A model generated the notes under the pieces. The model saw only the letters and a program-made list of their open reading frames with translations. It was not told the DNA's origin and made no database searches. DNA of 64,000 nt from contig NC_063076.1 in assembly GCF_022605165.1 (NCBI RefSeq), forward strand, positions 1,612,001 to 1,676,000, given 5' to 3'. This DNA is from Purpureocillium takamizusanense. Its lineage: Eukaryota; Ascomycota; Sordariomycetes; Hypocreales; Ophiocordycipitaceae. Shown in pieces: positions 43,169 to 52,729 of this stretch (position 1 is the stretch's first letter; each line of letters begins with the position of its first letter). A program made the position numbers and the translations under genes.

Positions 43169-45966
43169 TTATGCTTCGACGTCTTCATCCCCGTCGTTTC
43201 CAATATTCACCTTCTTCCTCCCTCCTCCCGTGAGCCGCTGGAGGGCCACCTTATTGGCCTGGCCCCCTACCTTGCGCTGCATCTTCTCAATCTCCTCCTC
43301 GGCGTCGACCGCCTCCGCCTCCGCATAGTCGAGCACCAGCCGCCGGCCGAGCAAGTGCGTGTCCCGCAAGGCGATTAGCGCGTTCTCCGCCTCCCGGGGG
43401 GTGACAAAATCAGCAAACGCAAACCCCCTGGTGGTGTGGTCCGCCTTCTTTGGAACGCGGACCGATCTGAGCTGCCCGTACGTCCCGAAGAGCGTCCGGA
43501 TGTCCTTCTTGGTGGCTTGGAAGGGCAGGTTCTTGATGACGATCTTGGTCCTCTGCGCCGCCGCCTTCTTGGCCCGATCCTCCCGCCGCCTCTCTTCGGC
43601 CGCGTCGTGGCCCTTGTGGGACGCCTTGACCCCCAGAGTGTGCCCATCCAGCACGTAGCCGTCCATGACCTTGAGCGCCGCCGCCGCCTGCGCCTTGCTT
43701 CGAAACTCGGCGAAGCCAAAGCCCATGCTCAGCGTCTGCCCGGGCTTTTTGGGATCCATCTTTGTCTTGACCCGCGCCGAGACGAATCCGTCGAGAGACT
43801 GGAAAGCTTCGGCCAGCTTGTTAGTGCTCGTGGCGAAGTTTAAATTGCGGATAAACAGAGAGGTCGTTTCCGCCTCGTCCGCCCTGTCGCCGCCTGACAG
43901 CAGGTCGTTGACGCTTAGCTTTTGTACCCCTGTCGCCTTCTGACCGGCAACCAACGTCACGGGCCGATCTGACTGGTCGCCTTTGAAGAGATCTTTGGGG
44001 CCCTTCTCCAAGAAGAGCACGCTATCCTTGATGCGTCGGTAGGCGAGCTTGCCAAACGCGGCCTTTGCGTGGTTCGCCTGGGCGAACTGCACAATGGCGA
44101 TTGTGCCGCTCGGGGGCATGAGAACCTTGAGCACCGGTCCAGACTCCTCAAACATCCGTCTGAGTTCGTCCAGAGTCGTGCCGTACGAAAAGTTCTTGAC
44201 GAGGATGGAGGTGTCGCCCCGCTTTTGCGACTTGAAGGCGTCCAGGTCCACTCCATTTGCCGCAAAGTACGCCTTGGTCTCTTGGATGACCGTCGTCTCC
44301 GCAATGGCCTGTTTGATCGCCGCGTCCGCCGACGTCGGGTCTAGCATCTCCGACTTCGAGACACCCAGGCGGCTGGCGATGGATGTGTTGACTGCGTCCT
44401 GGTTCATGTAAAGAGAATTCCAGTTGAATGTTGTCGACGCCGCCTCAGCCTTCTTGCGGATCAGGTTCTGTTTCCTCAGCGGTAGCTTGGAAATTCCAAA
44501 CTCGTCCAATCCCAGCTCTTTCTTGCGGCTAGCTGGAATGATGTGGATGATGCGTCCCTGAAAAGTTGCCCCATCCATCGCCTGGAATGCCTCGACCGCG
44601 TCCCCTGGATCTGTAAACAAGACAAGAGCAAAGCCCTTGCCGGTCCCTGCAGCGTTAGTGGGCACGTGTACCTGCATACGAGTTAGCCGTTGGGCTCACT
44701 GACGCCGCTGATCAGGCACCCTCGTGTTATCCGGCGTTCGCAAGGCGTTGGCTCAGAAATTCGAAGCATCTACTAAAATTTTCGCCCAGGGTCTCATCAT
44801 ATACCGGAGTATAAGCTGTCCCTATCTGGGATTCATCATAGCGCCGTTGCGTCCTGGCGGACTCCTGGTGTAAGGGCAAAACAAAGACGATCACAACATA
44901 CCTCTTGCAGGCTCCCAAATCGCTCGAATGCATCTCGGATGTCTTCCTCCGTAACACTGAATGGTAGGTTGCGGACAAAGAGCCGAGACGTCTTGGAGAT
45001 TGCCTCGACAGCCGCATCACCCGTCGCCATCTCCTCACCCATGGTCACACCCTCCACCTCGTCATGTGTCACTTCGTCGGAGGAATTCTCAGTGTCTTGT
45101 TGTTGTGGGGGCTTTTCATCCGGTCCAGGCACCTGCTGCGCCGGCAAGTCGCCGGGATCGACCAGATCCAGCAGCCTGTTGGTTCTTAATCGCAGCCAAT
45201 CGTCGTCTGTCGCTTCCGTGGCAGGAACCACACCATCGCCCCTGACCTGCTCGGCAGCCCCCGTTGTCTCTTGAGCATCGTCAGCCTGGGCGGGATCAGG
45301 TGCCTTGTCCTCCCTCGGTGGCGGCGAGTGAGCCACATGGACGGCTCTGGTTGGAGAGTCTATCCTCCGAGACTTCTCTTTCCTCGTCGGGATCTGCTCG
45401 TACTCGTCGTCGCTCTCGCCCTCTGGAACAACCGTGGACCCGGCTTCAGGATAGCCCTCGGCGGCGTCGAAGGTGGTGTCGTCGGCGATGACGCCCTCCC
45501 TGCCAGACTTCATGACCTGTAAGAACTCTCGAAGTTTTGGGTCCGCCTTGGCCGGCTCGTCTCTCTTCCGCTTCTTCGAGCTCGCATCCTGGTCTGATGT
45601 GACCCGCGCGGCGGCGCGGCTCGTTGACGCATCAGCAGCGCGGGGGCCGTTGTGGTGGTTCTTGGCGAGGGCTGGGTCTGAGATCTAGCATTCCATCAGT
45701 ATCAGCAGCGCGAGTAGCGGCGGGGTCGGCCTTACGGCTTTGGCGGGCTCGACTGAGATCTTGGACATGCGAATGTACGATCTGTTGAAGTACTTGACTG
45801 CCCTGGAAGCGTCATCCGCTGTCTTGTAGCCAACGTACCCGATGCGTCGCTGAGGGATCAGCTTGACATCCGTCACCTCGCGGTTCCCCGTCGAGAAGTG
45901 TTTGCGAAAATCCGTCTCGGTGATGTTGGGTGGCAAGCCCTTGATAAATATTCTTGATGTCGCCAT
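43169..45966 (-). CDS. mrd1: Mrd1, multiple RNA-binding-domain protein (pre-rRNA processing)
   Basis: Three exons on the minus strand: 45,736-45,966, 44,902-45,684 and 43,169-44,671, with introns of 51 nt and 230 nt; 838 residues. Five RRMs: RRM1 at about 4-76 (RIFIKGLPPNIT, IGYVGYK), RRM2 about 311-388 (RLFVRNLPFSVT; the 230-nt intron falls inside it between FGSLQE and VHVP), RRM3 about 492-563 (SILVKNFSYGTT), RRM4 about 608-688 (SLFIRNLNFATS, MGFGFAEF) and RRM5 about 714-790 (KIVIKNLPFQAT, RGFAFADF). A long acidic linker lies between RRM1 and RRM2. The conserved EFGISKLPLRKQN-like segment follows RRM2. Yeast Mrd1 binds pre-rRNA in the nucleolus and is needed for 18S rRNA maturation, the same pathway as Rok1 earlier in this window. 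Confidence 0.94.
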
Positions 45967-46624
45967 GGTGCCGACGACGTGTGATCAGTCGATTCGCAAT
46001 TATTGCGCTGTCATGAGGTCTGCCCGCAGCCTCTGCGCTGGAGATGCAGGGGAAAAAAAAAGTTGGCCAAGTTGCCAGGGTCGAATGTTTTGGTGGGACG
46101 GCGACGCGATAAAATTTCCTCCGCGGTTAAAGTAGCCTCTTGTAGACTGCGTTACCCTACACCGAGCGGACTGCGTGCACGCGGGTCTCAACAGCTTTGT
46201 CTCGCTTCCCGTGGCGCTTTGTGACTTGCCAAGCTCGCTCTCTGATCTTGGCTATATTTTATTCGTCATTGTTTGCATTATGACTGTTGCGATATAATGC
46301 ATCAGCATTGCGCTGGCGATATTGTGGAATGAATATGGGTAGGGGCAGGCATCTTGCGACTCGACTAAAAAATCACTACAACATTGACCACATGGCGTGC
46401 GGTGCTCCTCTTGCCGTACCAGGGGACCATTTAAATAGAAGGCCCGGGTTAACACTTGGGATGGTAAAGGACATCAGATATTTGCCCTATAGCCCTTCTT
46501 CCTAAGTGTCATCGGGAAAGCACACTGACACTTGATGCTATGCACTAGACGCCACATGCAGGTGGAGGAGTCAGGCTGGGCTGCATAGGCTGAATTAGGG
46601 CCAAAATTTTCCACAACCACCAGC
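45967..46624. other. Intergenic between mrd1 and tRNA genes
   Basis: 658 bp carrying the mrd1 promoter. Contains a nine-base A run near 46,055 and normal base composition. No further gene. Confidence 0.5.
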
Positions 46625-46726
46625 GGTGAGATGGCCGAGTTGGTTATGGCGTCAGGTTAAGGTTAAAATCTTAACATTAATTTCCTGATGGAGCAATCCT
46701 CCTGGGTTCGAGTCCCAGTCTCATCA
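46625..46726 (+). tRNA. tRNA-Leu(AAG), copy 1, with 20-nt intron
   Basis: Acceptor stem GGTGAGA pairs with TCTCATC (one G-T wobble), discriminator A at 46,726. The B box GGGTTCGAGTCCC is perfect and the long variable arm of a class II tRNA is present (GGAGCAATCCTCC). Anticodon stem TCAGG/CCTGA; loop reads TT-AAG-G, anticodon AAG at 46,659-46,661. The intron is 46,663-46,682, one base 3' of the anticodon as usual. A run of eight T at 46,734-46,741 is the Pol III terminator. Confidence 0.93.
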
Positions 46727-46733
46727 GCAATTC

Positions 46734-46741
46734 TTTTTTTT
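46734..46741 (+). terminator. Pol III terminator of tRNA-Leu copy 1
   Basis: Eight consecutive T, seven bases after the tRNA end. Confidence 0.8.
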
Positions 46742-46833
46742 GACCTCCTCGACATTTTCTTTTTTATTACACTACCAAGAAACGTGGAGCTTTTATTCAA
46801 CTTGGGCTGGTAAATCCCTCATCGTTCATCGTC

Positions 46834-46937
46834 GGTGAGATGGCCGAGTTGGTTATGGCGCCAGGTTAAGGCTTTGAAGCGTTAACGAATGTTTCCTGGT
46901 GGAGCAATCCTCCTGGGTTCGAGTCCCAGTCTCATCA
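46834..46937 (+). tRNA. tRNA-Leu(AAG), copy 2, with 22-nt intron
   Basis: The mature sequence is identical to copy 1 except for the first anticodon-stem pair, which is C-G here (CCAGG/CCTGG) and T-A there. Anticodon AAG at 46,868-46,870; intron 46,872-46,893, unrelated in sequence to that of copy 1. Five T follow at 46,947-46,951. The two genes lie in tandem 107 bp apart, just before the AT-rich block. Confidence 0.93.
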
Positions 46938-46946
46938 TGACTTTCC

Positions 46947-46951
46947 TTTTT
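46947..46951 (+). terminator. Pol III terminator of tRNA-Leu copy 2
   Basis: Five consecutive T ten bases after the tRNA end. Confidence 0.65.
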
Positions 46952-47390
46952 GCCTCGGTCTTAGGTCTCTACGGTCGCTGTGTCTCTTTTTGCTTGTTTG
47001 ACCACGGGGCTGCTGAGTTTGCAAGCGGCTTCGTCAGACAGGAACAGGTCAGTTGTCGAGACTTTGGGGAAACATTTGCAGTAGCAAGCGGACGAGGTGG
47101 ACAGTGACAGTGCACGCAGATGACGCTTCAGCCGGCAAGGGCATATGCTATGATAGCAGAGACTGGACAGAGTTGTCGACAATTGTGTGGGCAGCGGTGT
47201 CTGGGACAATGCCCCCTGGTTGACGAGTGAGAGGCATTGTGCGCCTCATGGTCACGGCTTGCTAGCGTGCAACGGCTCTTGAGAGTTGACAGGATACGGT
47301 ACCGCGACCTTCCCTCTCCCAGCGATGCTTCGTACAAGCACCGAACAGCCGGTTACTAGCGACCAAGGACGGCATATAATCTAAATATCG
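46952..47390. other. Last normal-composition sequence before AT-rich block
   Basis: About 440 bp of ordinary composition with no recognisable gene; composition then shifts over a few tens of bases near 47,370-47,420. Confidence 0.45.
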
Positions 47391-50300
47391 TCGTTTCACT
47401 ATTACATACGACCATAGGTAGTAGAGAATTTCGGATCCCGTCTAGTTCTTTAGCCGCGTTCGATAGAGGCAACATCTAGCGCTATGCGCCTCTAACTTTA
47501 GTGCTATCGTCCGCCGATTTTAGACGATAGTGCACCACTACCACCCCTATTACGTACCGTTTGCTAGCTCACCCCGGTCCGAAACAGAGTCGCCCACCGT
47601 TTTCTAGGCATCTATACGTGCCCGCCGGTATCGGCTCTAGACTATTAAGCGCGCCCCTTTAAAACTAAGCTTACCCCTAATAATCCCTTAAAATTAGTTA
47701 TCGCAGCCTAAAATTAGCTAGCCCTTAAGCGCCGGACTCCCCCGGGGACCTCTAGGACTAACTTTTATATTAGCTACGGTATAAGGCAGCTTTCTAGGAA
47801 GCTACGCTATATTTCTAATAGAGTTATATAAGTGCCTTATTAGATGCTTAGCTAGGCAGCGCTCTTAAGTCATTAATTAGCGTTATGACATTTCTATTCC
47901 TATACCCTACCTTCCTCCTCCCTTACTTAATATATATATAAGTAAACGAGCACTATAGACCTTACTCAATACTATTCCGATAGTAGCGTAAGCGCACTCT
48001 TATTTAGTAAGGGTTTAAACGGACCTTCTTAATTGCTAGAAATGCTTCTATCTAAATTCTCGAAGTATAGGATCTAAGAGTAAACTTCTCTAACTTTCCT
48101 AATATCTATTAGTAACTATATCCTTAATATACTAAAGAGAGCCTTTAATAAATACTATAAAGACGGTAAGTACCTAAACTAAATTAGGATTATATATATT
48201 AAGGTACCCTCCGATCGAATTAAGGTGATAAAAATCTACTTTATAGCGCTTTCTTACCCCCGCCCCCTATATACTATATTAGGTCTAACTTTAGCAAGCT
48301 AGGGATACGCTAAGCAATTCTAAGTTAACTATTCCTGCCTTTAACTATTTAGCTAGTATAATAGTATAAGCTAGGCTAATTTAGAGTCTCTCTTATAATC
48401 CTTTAATAGTACTATTATATAGTTAATACTTAAAAGAGTAGTTTTCGCAATTATATATAATTAGGCTATATATAGATATAATCTAATACTGCCTTTATAT
48501 AATATAGCTTACTAGACCCTATAGTCTTAACGTCTATATAAATAAGTTAGCTAGACTGCCTTAGAGTATAGCAATTTATAAGACGTCTTAACTAACCGGA
48601 CCGGATCCTATAGTTATGCGCTAAAAGGCTAGGGGATGCTCCGTTAGTTAAATAGGGGATATAGCGCAACCTCGTATTAGAATAAGTATATAAGAGACCT
48701 ATATATAGTCCGGGATTCAGACTACACCCCTTACTTAATCTATCTATAACCCCCCTTAACTAATATTATATTAGGTACCCTTAAGCTCGTTAAGGCTTTT
48801 AAAGAAGTAGGATAATAAGAAAGATCTATATTCTAAAATAAGTAATTAATACTATTCGTTTATATATTAGGTCTAAGCTATACTTTTTCTAATGATAATA
48901 GAAAGTGCCTAACGCCCTATTAGTAGTAAGCCCTTCTACCGCCTATTTAGATATAAATAAGACCTGTCGATTAGCGGCTAGAAGCAGCTATATATAGGGC
49001 CATTATAATAATAGTATTTAGGGGTTCTTATACGCTTTACTAAGGTAGTTAAGTCGCTAATTATACTAAGAGCGAAGTACTTTAGCTAGTCTATCTTATA
49101 TTCTTATATATCTATATATATTATAACGCTTTATTAGCTAACTACTAGATGCTATAATATATCGGTTATTATATAGCTGCCTGCCTTATGCCCGACTGCT
49201 TAAGGACGGACGTATACTACTTAGGGACGGATATAAGAGTATAATAGGCACGTCGTACTACTATACTATACTCTATATACTACTAAACTAAGATGGATTC
49301 GCTAATAGCTTACGAGTAAATAAGCTAGTAAGCGAGCTACCTATCCCTTTTATAATATAGTATCTTACCTTTCGCCTAATTAAGTACTGCGCTCTAGCGT
49401 CGCATATACTTCGCTTAAGCCCCCTTAGCCCATTACTACTCATTTTATTTATAGCCTCTCTCCTATACTTTTTACCTTCTTACCTACTTTACCTACCTCT
49501 ACGCTATTACTATAAGCCGCGGCAAGTCAGATAACCTATATCCAGACTTACTACGCTTCTGGGCGCGATTTTCCAAACCGTCCGGGCTAGCGTCACACTC
49601 GCACGGTGTACACTATATAGTTACCTCCCACACCCTCCTCGAGGGCGTTATTTTCGCTGCCCTTTCCCCTCTTTTCGAGTATCCACACCGCGCCGTATTG
49701 GCCGTTTATACACAGAGTCTAGCTGCGAGTCTATTACGTATATCTATATAATTATCCCTTTCGCTAATTTCTTATCCTATCTCTATTGCCTATTAAGCTC
49801 TAGCTTATTGCCTATATATTTACCTAGTTATCTTTAATAATACTATATAGTATATATATTAGCGACTATATAATTATATCTCTTTAGCTCTATTATAATA
49901 TATATAGGCATGTTTTAGATATAAAAGGAGCTTTACTCCTCTATAGCTCCCCTCTCTTTACTATATCTTTTCTCTATCTTTTCTTCCTAATTTAAATAAC
50001 CTTAATAAAATCCTAGACTACTTTAACTATCTTAAACTAAAAGATAGCTCCTAAGTCAAACTCTATACCTATAGTAGAAGAGGTACGTTACCCTTATATT
50101 ACCTTCCGTCCTATTATTTAAACTAACGTAAAGTAGTGTAAAATAAGCGGCTATAGTTATTTAAGCTTTACGCCTAGTAACTTAAATTATATATTATACT
50201 ATACCTATAGATACTATAAAGACGACTATTAATGAGGATTAGGGTACTAAGGAGTTATAGAATGCATTATTAGTATAAGGTATAGGCTTAGAAAATACGT

Positions 50301-50986
50301 TATTAAGATTATACTAGACTATATTTAAATATAGCTACTCGGTATAAATTACTCTATAATTAGACTTCTTTATACTTATACTTTATACTTAATATATTAT
50401 TTTAGATTAGAGGGTGATTTTTATATCCGATTAAATAACTCGCTTATTATAAGACGTCTAAGAAAAGGCCCTCTCTTTATACCTTATAATAGTCTGCTCC
50501 CTTTAGCACCCTTTAGCTTCCTCCGCTATTACACTCGCGCTAACTAGCTAAAGGGTAGTTAGCGATATTTAAACATTAAAATTCTTAATTCTCTATCTAA
50601 AGCTAGCTACGAGATTGCCTCTTATAGTTTTAATTACGTAATAAGCAGCCTATATAAGTAATAGAGAGCTTTACTAGTCTCGAGGCTTCCGTTAAATATA
50701 ACACCCGCCCTATTCGTCTTATCTAGGCCCCTTAAATCGCCTATCGCCTTATTACCTATATTAAAACCGAATAGCGGAAACTATTATAGAATACTATTAG
50801 AGACCCCCTTTACGGGCTGAGACTATATACGCCTAGCGAGGACCTATAAGGAAATAAAATCTATTCCTGCCTTATTGACTTACTAGCCGGCCGTATTATT
50901 AGCGACTTCGAGATAATTAGGGAGCTATTAAGTCGCTCCGAGATACTAAGTTATAAAGACGGGGATAATTAGCATATATAAAGTAA

Positions 50987-51124
50987 AGAGACGAAGACGA
51001 AGACGAGATATATATATATATATAGGAAAAAGCTATTTAAGCTAGTAAGGGAAAAAGGGGCATATATAACCCGGGCCCGATGCATAAGTCGGCTAACTAA
51101 AAGAGAGGTCTATACCGCTCTATA
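50987..51124 (+). repeat. 138-bp direct repeat, left copy
   Basis: Matches 52,168-52,305 over its full length; nearly all differences are C/T or G/A. Includes a (TA)n tract and the landmark CCCGGGCCCGA. May be a terminal repeat of a small element of about 1.3 kb. Confidence 0.75.
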
Positions 51125-51606
51125 CTGCCCCTAGGCCGACCTAGGTATAGATACTATCTAGTAAAATATCGGCCTATAGATATAATAGCACTATTGCTAG
51201 TAAGGCTATTTAGCTCCTCTAGCTCCGGCCGGTCTTATTACTATTATTATTAGGGTTAAAGTTTTAAATGCTAAATATAGTATCGTTCTAATAGGTACTT
51301 ATAGCGGCTAGGAGAGACGCGGTAGCTATAGCTAAGGAGAAGAGACTTAATATCTATATTGATACTATATAGGTCGGAAGAAGAAGAAGAAGAAGAAGAC
51401 TAAGATTGAGACTAAGAAGAAGAAGACTAAAAAAGCGGCTACTACCGAGAAGAAGAAGATTAAGAGAGCGGCTACTACTAAGAAGACAAAGATTATATTA
51501 CGGTAAGCGCGAGCCCGGGCTTGCTTAATTATTTATCGGCATAAGCTTCGCGAGAGAGAAAAGTAAGTATATCGTCCTTATTAGGCGCGTTGCCTTTATA
51601 TATATC

Positions 51607-51801
51607 GTGAGATTAATTATTATGCTAATCCGGCCGCGCTCTCGCGAAGCCGTATATAGTAGCAATAACGAAGAAATCCTCCGGTATAGTAAGGTACTTT
51701 GCCTTTATATAGCTCTATGCCGTATAGAGCTGCTCGACGAAGGCATCGATAGAAATGAAGTTACGAGATTAAGAGAGAAAAAGCGGATTACGGTCTTATA
51801 G
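51607..51801 (+). other. Short open frame inside RIP-degraded DNA
   Basis: 64 codons starting at an ATT/ATG-type start region, the only sizeable open frame in this block. It reads sensibly near its end (RIELLDEGIDRNEVTRLREK). I do not recognise it. It is flanked in the same general region by other sequence that also reads like degraded coding DNA, so it is more likely a relic of a repeated gene than an active gene. Confidence 0.3.
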
Positions 51802-52167
51802 AGCGTAAGTTCCGGTAAATTAAGAGTAATAGAGTAAATAAGGGCAAAGGTCTTCTTTACTATATAGTCTTTAGTAGCCTATCCGGCCCGACGTAGCTAG
51901 GCAAGGATGGCCGGACCGATATTGAGAATAATAAGAGTTTTTACTTAGGTATCTTATTTCTTCTATTTTAGTATAAGCGGCGCAGGCGGATCGGAAGAGA
52001 GATAGTCTTCGAGCTCTAAAGCCTCGAGGGCTAGCTCTATACTAACTTATTACGTATTAAATTAATCTAGATCGGTTAATTTAGGCAGGGCTATCGTAGG
52101 GGTTATAAAAGATATAGAAGGAAGGAAGGGGAGCTAAAGGCGCGAGGGCTTATAACCTATAGAGTAG

Positions 52168-52305
52168 AGAGATAAAGACGAAGACGATATATATATATAT
52201 ATATAGGAAAAAGCTATTTAGGCTAGTAAGGGGAAAAGGGGCATATATAGCCCGGGCCCGACGCGTAGGTCGGCTAATTAAGAGAGAGGTCTCTACCGCT
52301 CTATA
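52168..52305 (+). repeat. 138-bp direct repeat, right copy
   Basis: Partner of 50,987-51,124, same length and orientation, 1,181 bp further on. I found no clear target-site duplication around the pair. Confidence 0.75.
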
Positions 52306-52729
52306 GGATATACACTCTAGGTATCGTTATGCAATATTAACGATATGCTAACGGCGGTATTACTAGGCTATACTCCTCCTAATATATAACTAATTTAATT
52401 GCTAGCACTTTCATAGATATAGAAGATATAGAAAACGTAACTCGAATTCCCGTCTGCATTTAATCGGCTCTATAAACTAGTGGCTTCGAAGTGGCTCTAT
52501 TCCCATTAACGCTCTAGGAGCTCTAGAACTCTGGATCCAGCCGAGTCGGAATTTACGTAACTGTAAATCCCGTCTAGCCGAATTCACTGCGATGCTAGTC
52601 CAGTCTAACAATATCACCATCCTTAAGCCTAGCCATTATTCTAGTAATGGCATACGAAAGATCGACCCAGCCATGGACTCTGAGTGAGCGCAATTCCCAC
52701 TCTTGATTCGCTGGTGAGCATCCAAAGTT
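52306..52729. other. Transition from AT-rich block to GlnRS island
   Basis: Composition returns to normal at about 52,440. No gene seen; the last ~290 bp hold the GlnRS 3' UTR. Confidence 0.45.

Larger units (their letters stand above)
47391..52440. repeat. AT-rich, RIP-degraded block 1
   Basis: About 5 kb dominated by TA dinucleotides and almost lacking CA and TG, the outcome of repeat-induced point mutation on old repeats. Translations are full of TAA/TAG stops; I could not name the original elements. Recognisable items inside are a 138-bp direct repeat pair, a Lys-rich reading-frame relic at about 51,374-51,510, a short open frame at 51,607-51,801, and a small islet of near-normal composition at about 49,540-49,735. 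Confidence 0.85.

Noticed and set aside
51607..51801. Treating the open frame in the AT-rich block as an active gene
   Set aside because: Surrounding sequence is RIP-degraded and the frame is short and unrecognised; kept only as a low-confidence relic.
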